Positions 49,526 through 60,232 of a stretch of DNA of 64,000 bases are shown in pieces. A model generated the notes under the pieces. The model saw only the letters and a program-made list of their open reading frames with translations, searched no databases and had not been told where the DNA came from. The stretch covers positions 2,056,168-2,120,167 of the forward strand of contig BCKC01000003.1 in assembly GCA_001600455.1 (NCBI GenBank), written 5' to 3'. Source of the stretch: Endocalyx cinctus (lineage: Eukaryota; Ascomycota; Sordariomycetes; Amphisphaeriales; Apiosporaceae). Made by a program: the position numbers and the translations under genes. The first letter of the stretch is position 1. Every line of letters starts with the position of its first letter.

Positions 49526-51214
49526 AGAGGGGATTTTAGTAATACGATCGAAAAAAAAAATTATATTAATGGAGATTTCCCGATGCTAATACCGACGATG
49601 AACGTGGTCCTGTTGGTCATACTTTTTATCTGTTGGATCATTGCATCTGCATTTCATTTGTCCCCCACGAGATACCAAGGACCACGGCGTTTTCAGGCAA
49701 TTGAAATTTCATGACGAAGACTTTTTTTTTACGCACACATCAAGATGGCAATTTGTCCACTGGACATTCTTGCCATATTCGATTCACCATAGATATTTGT
49801 TTTTCTTTTAGGAGTTTACAATATTTCAAGCCATCTCGTCTGATAAGACGGGATTTTCTTTATTTTTTTCTTTTTTCTTTTTTTTTTTTCTTTTTAACGG
49901 CCGAAAGTGTTTGTCAGATTGGCACACGACACATAAAATTCAAGACAAGGTTGCAGCAGCAGTTTGCAGTCTTTCTATGACTATGGAAATAGCCACCGAT
50001 CTGAGTGCATTGGTCCTGGCAGTAAATAAATGGGGCGGATATAGGGCGAACTCACGACGAACACGATACTGGCAGAATATACAATCAATGGGAACAAATA
50101 CGGTACGGATCAGATACATAGAGGCATGAAAGAACTACAACTACACAGTCAAGTTCGAAGGAAAGTGGTGACTTGGATCAGATGTGGGCTCCATTGGGGA
50201 GCCATGGAAATGAATAATTCATACTAAAGAAATGAATTGTGTGTGTAGTATTTTTTTTTCTTCCTAATTTCTTGGAGAGTCAATAAATAAAAGTAAGATG
50301 GATTATCTTTGTGTAACAAAGTGGACATAAACAGTGAAAAGCATCCATCCATATGAATTTCGGTTCTCATAGTGCTGTCGATCTTGAGTTAGGCTAATCA
50401 TCATCGCCAGGTACGTTGCCTAATGCAGTAACGTACTATTTTGCTTACCACCCACAAGATGAATTAGAGTAAGACAGACAGCAAGACACATGCCAGATTA
50501 GCACACAGGGTACTTTGACAGAAGAATGTTAAAAAAAAAAAAAATCAAAGTATCTAAGGGGCGCGAATACAGCATCCCTGGAAATAATACTTATGTATAT
50601 AGGTATGTACTGTATATTTTAGCTAGCATAACTGATATTTCCTATTTAACATTGACCTTATTTTTGGACGGATCGGGGATAGCGCGTTTTCTGCTTTTAC
50701 TTGGACTCGGCTCCCTCATTGATCAGTCAAATACACTCAGCAGTCAAGTTGTATTTATGCATATTTATGAATTGATTATGCAAAGAAAACGGATCTCGAG
50801 AAAACGGTCAAGCATAGGTAATATTGCTGTTTAATCAGTGTGGCTTGTTTAAGACATAATTTTATATCTGAACGGTCTCGCCTCTACACGTAGGCTCGCA
50901 TGGGTGCTCACAGACACCTATGCCACGTAATATCTAGCATGGGCTCACCGCATTCGAAAGATGAGAGGAAAATCCACCGCGTGAATACACTCATAGTCAG
51001 GCAAGAGAACCGAGGTAACAAGATTTGCCAATTTCACTCCGTACCTCAAGCTAAATTAGTTAAAAGTGACACTCCTAAACGCTCTCTTTGCCAAGAGCCA
51101 ACTTTGACTCCGCGGCCATGGGGAGTTCCCGACCTTCATGGATGCCAAATATTGTTGTACCATTTCTTCGATTCGTATGATCCGACCCTTTCGCGGAGTT
51201 CGGCCCATCACGGC
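49526..51214. other. Intergenic 3' of WSC gene
   Basis: AT-rich at first with poly-T/CT runs near 49860-49890. The part from about 50880 to 51210 is less AT-rich and adjoins the FAD-oxidoreductase relic; it may be further degraded coding DNA, but no frame is recognisable. Confidence 0.45.
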
Positions 51215-51981
51215 TCAGAATAACTTGAATCCGCCAGGAACCCCTTTTCGAAAAAATGAATTAGGGTCGTACTTCTTGCTCACGTCGCGAAGTCTCTGTT
51301 TATATTTTCTTTTGCCTTGGTTGAAACTTTTTCTAGAGCCCCTTTCAAGGTCTCGATGATGTCCATATAAGCGCAGCGCGTCTGGTTTAAGACACCGGCC
51401 GCCTGCTGCGATGCCACTTGTGTCGGCCATAGCGTTTTGGGAGCGCCAGGTTGGTTGATTTGCGGCTGGGCATAGGTAAGCGGCTTCAATGAGACGGCAT
51501 CGGGCGTATTTTCGGTATAGTATACCGTATTCATAGACAAGCTCGCGCCCGCCGCAGCCGAGTATCCGAGGCTGATCATGATATGCGTGTTCATATCGGC
51601 ATCGGGATTCTGGACTTCGCTCACCGGAGTTCCCGGCTTTGGTCGGCATTTGCATTCACTGTGGCTCCAGAAGATCGGAACCACTTCGCCCGCCCGTGAT
51701 ACCGCGACCAGCAGCCTCTACTACTTAGTCGACGGCGCTCCAGCGCACTCCGGCGGAAATAAGCGCGGTCTCGCCGTCCTTTACGAACGGAGCGATGATT
51801 CGAACGAATTGCGATACCTCTTCCGTGGACTTTGGCTGGAAGATGCACGCCAGGGTTAGCTCGCTCAGTTGTTGCGCAAGGTAGGACCCGTTCTACTTTC
51901 ATACTGCTTCGTACCCGGAAACAGGAGCTGAGCGGTAGGAAAGGCCGAGCGTAAGGCGGCGATGGCTTTCGTGGGACCCAT
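51215..51981 (-). pseudogene. FAD-linked oxidoreductase (BBE/FAD_binding_4 family), decayed
   Basis: Conserved pieces lie in three frames. The N-terminal piece starts MGPTKAIAALRSAFPTAQLL at 51981 and reaches KQYESRTG. After a one-base slip it continues YLAQQLSELTLACIFQPKST and EEVSQFVRIIAPF, then stops after RWSAVD. The middle of the protein, including the His/Cys flavin-attachment and SVGG-type region, is missing: only a few hundred bases lie between pieces where the family has about 900. The C-terminal piece includes GTPVSEVQNPDADMNTHIMI and TENTPDAVSLKPLTYAQPQI. After a further frame change it ends KKYDPNSFFRKGVPGGFKLF, the typical BBE terminus. Intact members are about 480-570 residues, often secreted and often in secondary-metabolite clusters. 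With two frameshifts, a stop and a large deletion it cannot encode an enzyme. Confidence 0.8.
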
Positions 51982-52978
51982 CTTGGCTTCAACGTGAGCT
52001 TAGATTACCTACCGAGAAGATTGTGATATTCTACGTTTGAATCTTAAAAGACTTATTGTGTCACAGATACCTAGCTTGTTTTTTTTTTTTTTTTGAAGAG
52101 ACGAATAACAACGGGAGGCTGTCACAGTCGTGCTTCAACATGGTTACCTATCTCACAATCTGACAACTTGCATGAAACAAGGGAACGGTAATCTGCGCCT
52201 CAACTCACACTGGCATAATTGGCAAATGAGAGTGCTAGTCCCAAGTAATTATGTCGGTATTTGACTACATCATTGACCCTAGCATAGTGAATTTAGAGGT
52301 CTTCCCAGGTGGAGCCCCTTAATGATTGGCCAAAATAGTGATTATGGTGTGCAGAATAAAGACATGTTCATGGTTAAGTTCGACATTTCAGGCTTCGAGA
52401 GCTGGTCGTTTCTAGTTTCGAGAGGGTTGGTCATTTTTGGCTTCGATAATTTGAGGCTGGATATGTCTTTGGTGGGGTTCCGTAATCCAGTCACAACTCA
52501 TAACGGCAGAACGGATAATTGCCCGTAATAAGAGCCGCTACGTTGAAAGCTTTTTACGGAGAAAGAATTTATGCAAATACGAATTTATATCTTTTACGGT
52601 AGGCTCAGGTGAGAATCTGGGTTATACCTAGAGCGGCATGGCTCAGGTACCCTATTGAGCCCCTAATCCCCGCTGTAAAAAAAAACTTAGTGTACTTATC
52701 GGGTTATTTTTGAACAAAGATCCTAGCGTACTTGAATAAAGTACTTAAGTACTAAATAGTTTAGTGCCCACTACTTCTTAGAAGGAAGCGGAACGATCGG
52801 ACGATGGAAAAACATGAAACGAAACGAAAGATTTATTATTAAACCCAACCGACTTCCTTCGAATATACATACTTTGTACAGTAATGAATAACATTACAAA
52901 AAGCCTCCAGGGCTGGTGCATTATGTATTATGTGAGTGTTACATAGTACGCCTGACTTGATTCAACAAGGGGGAGCGA

Positions 52979-53003
52979 GTACTCCGTTCTACGTACGGAG
53001 TAC
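52979..53003. repeat. TACGGAGTA palindromic element
   Basis: GTACTCCGT (52979-52987) and ACGGAGTAC (52995-53003) are perfect reverse complements around seven bases. Single copies of TACGGAGTA or TACTCCGTA occur near 6484, 16974, 32794 and 47360, always between genes. Confidence 0.8.
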
Positions 53004-53766
53004 AGATTAAGAAGAAAGGGATGTGGCGGTAGTACGCGAGAAAAGGGGGATTGATTTCTTTTGTATAACTGACCAACAGGATATCACCCCGTTGACCAGT
53101 CTAACGGGAGCTAACAATCTTCTCATTTTGCTAGCCGCGTCACCGACACGAAGGTTGATATATCCATAAGGAATATATATTTATAATATATATATATATA
53201 CCTAGGTAAGTAGTCCTTTGCCCAATTGCCCAATTGCCCAATTATACAATTACTACCTAATAAGTAAGATTATCCTCCGCGGTGAATACTTCCAGAACAA
53301 GAACGGGCAAAGCCGATTGGCATATACGCTATAACTACCTACTGTGTACACGTAGTCCCTAGTCTTTGGCTTAACTTAGGACCTTCGAGGACAAGGTCGG
53401 TATTCTAGACGAGCGGTCTCTAACCCTGTCAGCACATGTCACGACTATTGCTCACAATCATTCAAATGCTGACATAGAATTGTTCTTCTTTTTGAGACCA
53501 AATCATTACCCGTGCCACGCCCCAGATTTATATGTAGGCACAAGTTCGCTATTGCTCACCAACCAAAAGTTGGTACTGATCACTAATTTTACTAAGCACA
53601 CAGGCACAAAGGCACAGTAACAACGTTATCCCAAAAAAAAAAAAAACATATTTATACAAGATTACTTTTTTTTCTATCTGAAATATAATACACGTGAGTG
53701 ATATTTTCCCCGTTGCCGAGCATAAAGCTCTACATTAATACGAAGTAAAGTATTTTTTTTGTAGTT

Positions 53767-53802
53767 CCTAACCCTAACCCCAACCTTAACCCTAAACCTT
53801 AA
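53767..53802. repeat. Degenerate interstitial telomere-like repeat (CCCTAA)n
   Basis: Six consecutive units read CCTAA, CCCTAA, CCCCAA, CCTTAA, CCCTAA and ACCTTAA. Two are perfect copies of the C-strand of the TTAGGG telomere repeat used by filamentous ascomycetes, and the others differ by one or two changes. C-rich strand on + would correspond to a left chromosome end pointing left. Confidence 0.7.
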
Positions 53803-54110
53803 GCTGGTCCTAACTCCGCGGTCGTCTGCCGTCTGAAGTTGCTGCGACTGTGGTCTCTAGAAAATATTGTATAGGTCATTAATATCCACCCGACTATCCT
53901 TAGTCGAGACGGCATAGTTAGATAATCTTTGATGTCTTTGCTTCACCACATCCTGTGTTAAGGAAGGTAACCCCCCTATAACTTCTTCGCCAATGTAGAT
54001 CGTAATCATCATCCTGAAGGGCCCTGATTTCCATGCTGGGAGGCCGGCGAATGCGTAGTAACTTCATAGATCACATTTAACCCAAGTCATAAAGCTGTTA
54101 ACTAATCTCC

Positions 54111-55392
54111 TTACTCTCCTTTCCACTGCAGTATAGGTTGGATCCCTGTGGTTTCTTTCCAGTTCGACATCCCGCCCGGTGGTTGCAAAACGACGTCATT
54201 TATCACAACCTGCGCACCGGGCTTGAGAGCGGGGATCAAGTTTCGCAGAATCATTATACAATATTTATCAGTCCAGTTGTGGAATATCCATCGAAAGTAA
54301 TAGACGTCGGCTCCGCTAACGGGCTGACGGGTGGTGATAAAGTCGTAAGCCATAAACTTAACTCGTTCGGACACATCGGAGGGTAGATTCTTCTGTCCCG
54401 CGGCAACAACGGCCTCCAGATCTTGGGCCACGAGTGATAGGCGAGGGTATGCACGAGCTAGGGCAATACAAACCGTGCCTTGAGAGCTGCCAATCTGCTC
54501 AAAAAATTATCCTCGTAGGTTAGTAGCCGGTCATATCTCCAAGAGTCTTCTCAATGCATCTGAACCTCACCGGCATATGCCTTTTTTTTTTTTTACTTAC
54601 ATCAACGACGGTTCCATCTCCAAGCTCCCCCCAAGGAAATTTCTTTACGATATGCTGCTCTTCTAAATGATCCGTGTTAGACATCGCCTTCATCGCATTT
54701 GAGAATCTTTTCGCTCTCTCCGGATGGTCCGAGAAAAAGTCAAAAATAGATTTTTTAGTCTCGTTAGCTAGTGCAAACCCTTGGTATAATAAGTCAGTAT
54801 CGTTATGTAGTAACTTGAGATACTAATCCGTCGGGGCCCAAACTTACCGTCTCGGTAGGCTCTTCCGATCCAGGGAACTTCTTCATGGCGTCACACGTCC
54901 TGGCAGCAGCCGGCTACAAGTCGTCAACATGAGCGCCTACCCAATCGTGGAGTACATCATCCTCTGTCAATAGGCGAGACACGGCCGTGTGACAGACAAT
55001 ACCGGGGCGCGGCTCGCAGAAGATACCTAGTAACATCGCCCTTCGGAGGATTTGCTTCGGATCGGCTTCTCCAAGGCCACTGGCCTTTGCTATCTCCGCG
55101 TAAGAGGCCTCGTTCCCGACAGGAAACGTATGGACCAGGCGGTAGCGAATAATAGCTTGCTGGCATAGAAGTTCGTTTGACGAAAAGCTCATCAAGTGGG
55201 ATTTTGGGCCTAGAACGAGGAGTCGTAGTTCCAACGTATCATCGATAATAGAGACACGTGCGGCTTTTATGGTAGGCTCATTCGGCGGTACGAGAGAGTC
55301 AAGGGGTCCATCTGTATCGAAGGAGGGAGTGGAAAGACCGTGAGAACTGAGGTAGTCATCTAGGATAGCTCAGTAACGCGGGATGCAGACAT
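54111..55392 (-). pseudogene. SAM-dependent O-methyltransferase (fungal secondary-metabolism type), decayed
   Basis: From 55392 the frame reads MSASRVTELS then a stop; a shifted frame carries DDYLSSHGLSTPSFDTDGPL and continues as the long segment ELRLLVLGPKSHLMSFSSNE. AEIAKASGLGEADPKQILRR and the winged-helix part follow. A TAG after AHVDDL stands where relatives have Trp. The frame then resumes as PAAARTCDAMKKFPGSEEPT. Around the intron at about 54780-54847 the acceptor does not fit the phase, suggesting another one-base loss. A second intron lies at about 54484-54591; beyond it come GSSQGTVCIALARAYP (SAM-binding region), FRWIFHNWTDKYCIMILRNL and ALKPGAQVVINDVVLQPPGG. The chain then diverges after NWKE and ends, lacking the last 80 or so residues with the catalytic-loop helix. 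The family methylates hydroxyl groups of polyketides and phenolics (sterigmatocystin methyltransferase type). Confidence 0.82.
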
Positions 55393-56241
55393 TTGTAGTA
55401 AGAATGAGAACTGGTCCTGACGTGAAAATAAGATGAATATGAGAGTAAAGTGAAGACAAGAAGAGAATTGGTTACGCGGCATGGAATGCTATTTAAACCT
55501 TTTCAACTTTACTTTCTAGCAGGTATCCACCAGCTGATAGTCCTATATCTCAGGAAGTGGTGTTCCTTAGGCAGATACTCTGACACTGCAACGCTGTAAC
55601 ACTGCCATTGTACGACGTATTCTGTTGATAGTCTTTACAATCTTGACCCCGAGTAAAATGAGGGTGATAATTCGTGAATTCTCGCGCAGTGTGCCCGTAT
55701 CATTAAAGCGTACTTCGGCCAATTCAAACCGCGTTTGGAGCAGTGGAGATAGGTTTGGTCATCGCCGTATTGTATTGATGTTCCCGTGATATTCAAACAT
55801 ATGCCAAAGTGTAAGGGCAGGGGGTCCGTTGGAGTGTAGGGCAGCGCAGTTACGTAGACGGAGTTTAGCAGTGGAGCAAGAGTATAGCTTAAGAGTCGAA
55901 TAACTATTGTATTGATTCTTGACTTTCTATTCTATCTATTCCGGGCGGAAGCCCTCCCTTATATAGACGTATCCTGCTAGGGCTACTGTGAGGGTATATG
56001 GTACGTTGGAGTGTAGGGTTGCGCAGTTACGTAGCCCCCGTGATACCTAAGGTCTTGATACCTAGCTCCCCTTCCATATAATATATATAGGAGGGTGGCC
56101 ACATATAGGGTGTGACCGGTAGGTTGTTGCGAGACGTTATGGGACTTGCAGAATGGTGAGCCGGGACAAATGGCACGTCGCTATTATCCCATACTTACCA
56201 ATGCTCCACGGCACCGCAATCTCTAATCCGAAGAGAAAGTT
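55393..56241. other. Intergenic with direct-repeat-bounded element
   Basis: This lies upstream of the O-methyltransferase relic. It holds the element at 55824-56034, a second tattgtattgat word shared between about 55768 and 55908, and (TA)n near 56078-56090. No gene is seen. Confidence 0.5.
55824..56034. mobile_element. 211-bp element bounded by 34-bp direct repeats (possible LTR or other transposon relic)
   Basis: The 34-bp segments 55824-55857 and 56001-56034 are identical but for three bases; both end GCGCAGTTACGTAG. Between them lie a TATA-like CCCTTATATAGACG and a GGGCGGAAGCCC palindrome. The composition resembles a retrotransposon long terminal repeat, but the TG...CA ends and target duplication of a solo LTR were not found. 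It may be a fragment. Confidence 0.45.
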
Positions 56242-57129
56242 ATGTTACGGAAACTGTCCAGCAATATCATGACGCTTAGCTTTCGTATTCTCATTTGGAT
56301 TGCCCAAAACCCGCTAAGTAGTTGCCCTTATGCCCTTGATATGAATCCTAGATTGAGATATCTCACCTTAGTCGACGTCATTATCCTATCGGTTCCCATA
56401 CCGACGGCTTGGCGGCTAGAAAGTAAGTCTATCGCTGACCAAAACGATCATGTCTCCGAAAATACCGCGGGACTCAGTAGAAAAGCTTCGAAACTAGTAT
56501 GGCATTTGTCCTTATGCTCGCTAACTAGACTCATAACTGTACCCCTAAAATAGAAAATTTCTGGGAACGTTTCTACTAGGAGCATTTTACATGTTCGGCT
56601 AAGAGATTCATTCTATGTTATATTACGTCCCGCTCTTTTGTTTCTAGTGACTAAGTTAACGTCATGCCGGTGTTGTCGGTATCAGCATTGCTCGAGTTTA
56701 CTTCTTTTTGCAAGACAGACAGCAGATCCAAGCAGCTAAAGCAACTCCAGAGAGAGACAAAGGTGAGCTGATTCTAATGATCGAATGAATTTACACGATA
56801 ACCAACTGTAATTAATAGAGGGTCATGCCACATAAATACTATACTGAACCTCACTGGAAAGTTCTATTGCCGTTGTGTATGGCTGCTTGCCGACACTCGG
56901 CACCCTTTTTAGTAAAATCTCTCTCGATGCTGCCGTCAAAAACTTCGCTTCCAAAAATTCCATTTCCAACGCTGGGAAAACCTCTCTTCACAGTCTTAGG
57001 AATAAGACATCCTTTCGAAGCCTTCGTAAAACGAGTGGGCCACAAGAGGATATAAATATGTTATCACCTGCCAGGATCAAAATCTCTGGCGAAGGAATCC
57101 CATTACCTAAGTCTCGATTCACAGGATGA
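56242..57129 (+). pseudogene. SAT-rhodopsin-like integral membrane protein, decayed
   Basis: Two recognisable blocks remain. Near 56368-56430 the translation VDVIILSVPIPTAWRLESK closely resembles the TM segment and following loop of fungal rhodopsin-domain (SAT family) proteins, where DVIIL.LP.P..W.L is the hallmark. Near 56850-56925 the frame SLESSIAVVYGCLPTLGTLF matches the last TM block (ESS.AV...CLP.L.PLF), followed by a hydrophilic tail to a stop at 57129. The roughly 400 bases between the blocks carry stops in the relevant frames and lack the intervening TM helix. The N-terminal half is not found upstream. Intact members have seven TM segments and about 350-450 residues; they are often near secondary-metabolite or pathogenicity genes. 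Function is unknown. Confidence 0.55.
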
Positions 57130-57570
57130 GAAGTATAGTGGCTTTAAAGTAAATCACAGATAATAAGGACATTATTTAGGTATGTGGATCCTGAATATTG
57201 TTGCCATTTATCCGTTTACTTATTTCCACCATACGAAGACAGCATGGTCACCTTTCCCACGAGCTTGAATATGTCGCTATATACGTATTCTGAGCCCGGC
57301 GATATCGATCACAATCCCCAAGGGGCTCTACGTACCGCAATTACTATTGCTTTCTAGTAATCGTCAAAAGGTGACGTTGACCACATGGGATGAACCTTTC
57401 TATCGAGGAGAAAAAGGTAGGTATGAGAGCAGTTAAAGACGAAAGAGATGAGATCGTTATAGAAACGTTCATGAACTTAACTTACCCCTTTATTTTTCTC
57501 TTTCTTCTCAGGCTTCCACCGACTCTTCAACTTCTAATCACCTTTTGAGATCATACTAATTTCTTCCAAC

Positions 57571-57630
57571 ATGAAAACTGCCACCATCGTATCCGCTCTC
57601 GGCCTTGCTGTTGCACACCTTACCTTCTAG
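57571..57630 (+). pseudogene. Truncated secreted-protein start
   Basis: ATG follows a good context (TTCCAAC) and opens MKTATIVSALGLAVAHLTF, a convincing signal peptide, but TAG follows at once. Upstream DNA is CT-rich like a real leader. It may be the remnant of a small secreted protein; a 55-residue frame at 57891-58058 could be a separated piece, with no motif to prove it. Confidence 0.35.
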
Positions 57631-59664
57631 TATGCTTTCCAAAAGGGTAGAAGGTACGGAACACTCTGTATTACTAAGTGCTTGGTAAATAGGCGAATGA
57701 AATATTTTCAGAATAAAAATGATCACAGCTTCCCCTGTATTTTATTAAGTAGGACAAAAGAAAAGTTGGGGCGGTCATTACGGAGATATACGAGTTACGA
57801 CTATGACATAACTAGCTAAATAGTTATTAATTATGTCCAGTTGTGAGATTTAAGTGCTCTTCATACTAGAGCACCACAATGTGTACTACCATGGGTAACC
57901 AGGTCACCGTTTATTTTAACCCCTTTTGGCTTCCTCCTGTCCGGATCATATACCGTGGTACATTACTCGGTGTGACGAATTTGCCAGACGTAGCTTCTTG
58001 GCTTGACGGGAAGATCAAGATACATTCAAGACGGCGAGTTTCATGTTTCCCATGATTCAGGTTAAGGTAAAAAAAAAAAAAAAAAAAAAAGACTCTACGC
58101 ATAGGCGAGTGAATCAATCGCTACATATTTTAAAACACAACGAGCTGGGAGATCTATATGTAGATCTAGATGTACAGTAGTATACGTGTAGATACTTTAG
58201 CCGCAACTGAAGAGTCCTACCTAATTATGGAGTAGTTTTCTTCGTAGTCTGGTGCTAAAATTCTAGCTAATGAGGATGGTAACCAAATATAGAGCTCGTA
58301 TTAGTATACATGCTCAGGTGAGATGAGCTAGCCATCTCCATGACAAATACCCAGGCATACACTCCTCAGGGACGATGAGAAGATGCCCCTAAAAGAATGA
58401 ACTGAAAGCCTCTCATCAGCTCTTTGAGGTTTGAAAGAGAGTTAGACGTAGAGGAGGGGCCCATACCCGCAAATCGTGGTATCTTCTGTTTCGTAAACAT
58501 GGTCAACCGAGGAAGAGTGGATGTTATCGAGAAAGTCAGTGAAGCGAAAGCCGCACACATAAAAATTAAGAAAAGGGAGACGAGGTTATTACCAGGAGTA
58601 AGACGAAAGCCTGTTTTCTCCTTTCTTAATCTAGTAGGAGTTAATAGCACGGACATAGAACGGATGAGAGAATAAAAACGACATCCAACTTGGGCTATCA
58701 ACGTGACTGCGTTATTGAAGACCGTAGGCTTCTGAAGAGCAAGTCGGTGAAATGTGTGTGTTGGCCCTCGCAGCCCTATATGTGGGCAGTTTGAATCGGT
58801 GTTTAGCGCCAATTTGGCTTGTGGAAAGCACGGCGTCGCATCGGGACCGGAATATGTGATAAGACCAATCCGTTCGGGCCTCGGAGGGCTAACGCGGAAC
58901 AGCGGTGGCGGGAATTACATGTAAAGTCCACGCCGGGCCGCTCGGTGTGCTGGAAAATGACGCGGCTCTCGTCGGGCTCTGTAAGCGCCGACAGCATAAT
59001 TACGAGATTTCTTGTACGCTCCGAACCAATTGAACGTACTGAATGGGGAACGCAACAGCGCAAACCAAAGAAGAAAAAAAGCGCATTCATTTCAATTCGG
59101 CGCCGGGATAAAACAAGACCCAAGTAATCCGATTGGGAGGATCAAAGTAGGATAGTTCATCATTATGAAGAAGCAAACAAAGAGGGGGTAAAGTAATATG
59201 TTGTACCTACTTTGTGATACCGACGTGACTTCGTTAAGATGGACTGTTCAGCTAATACAGAGTACAGGGTGCGATAGATAACTTATCGAGTGATTCATCG
59301 AGGTTACACTACTTGCGCTGCGCCTCTCTTAATGTCGCGGCCCCTTGGCAAGCTTGGCATATCGATTCACAGCGCGTCGTGCAGGAGTCAGTTTAAGTCA
59401 GGACGTTTCTTACCCGTTTTCTTTCCACGAGAATGTCTAACGCTTAATGTTATGCATGTTGCAGTATATATGCTACATAAAGTTTTTATCGCGATTTAAA
59501 GCTTAAATCTACCTACGTACTGGGTAGTATATGCAGTTGAAGAAATAAGAAAACAAGGGCCGTGATCGGTTTAGATGAGCCGTGAATAATTCATAACTAA
59601 CCTATGTAAGTTAATGGTAATAAGCCTTAGGTTCTTTTTCGTCTAGTGTAGCCGATGGGATTGA

Positions 59665-59735
59665 GATTAGGATTAGGATTGGGATTGGGATTGGGATTGG
59701 GATTGGGATTGGGATTGGGATTGGGATTGGGATTT
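59665..59735. repeat. GATTGG/GATTAG hexamer tandem repeat
   Basis: There are eleven head-to-tail hexamers, two GATTAG then nine GATTGG, followed by a partial unit. Read in another phase these are TTAGGA and TTGGGA, one or two bases from the TTAGGG telomere unit. The array is far more regular than the tract at 53767. Confidence 0.9.
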
Positions 59736-60192
59736 GAACTGTAGGGTCACGTACGTCACCATCTCGGATAGCATCGCCCAGCTATATATCGAGTGCTTTC
59801 TTCACGTCTACTACTCATTTATTCGTAAGCGCCGACCTGACATAATATAATAGAAAGAAGTATATACGAGGGGGGAAGTATGGCTGAGAAACAAGTCATA
59901 TTCTCTTTACGTGTAGACAGATTAATATAATATCATACACAGACACTTCTTGGGCGGCTATATAATATAAGTACGAAAATAAAATAAAATCAAAAATGCA
60001 CTGCGAGGCAAATGAAGCTCAGCCTCGATTAAGGGTCTACAAAGCCCCATATTCAATAAGTTCAGCGTCTCCGATTCGCTGAAATAGGTAAATCACAAAA
60101 CATTGAAGCGTTAGATACTCCAATATGTGGCGGATAATTCAATTCATCAAAATTATGTACGAGGTACCTTACCTACCTAGGTACCTAGTTAG

Positions 60193-60232
60193 GTACTTAG
60201 GTACTTAAATAGGTACCTAAGTACCTAAGTAC
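60193..60232. repeat. Perfect 15-bp inverted repeat
   Basis: GTACTTAGGTACTTA (60193-60207) pairs exactly with TAAGTACCTAAGTAC (60218-60232) around a 10-base loop. It sits in a longer run of TAGGTACC-type words from about 60168 to 60235. Confidence 0.9.

Larger units (their letters stand above)
51982..54110. other. Intergenic within the gene graveyard
   Basis: This is AT-rich DNA with a poly-T run near 52080-52094, a GTACTCCGT/ACGGAGTAC palindrome at 52979-53003, a (TA)n patch near 53177-53200, three tandem CCCAATTG units near 53220-53242 and a telomere-like tract at 53767-53802. No gene is supportable; the frame at 52322-52528 has no motif. Confidence 0.5.

Noticed and set aside
52322..52528. 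68-residue frame with imperfect GGCTTCGA repeats
   Set aside because: No start context or motif; it lies in decaying DNA.
58366..59123. Two open frames on - (148 and 106 residues)
   Set aside because: Some hydrophobic stretches but no family pattern; they may be relics, but I cannot support them.
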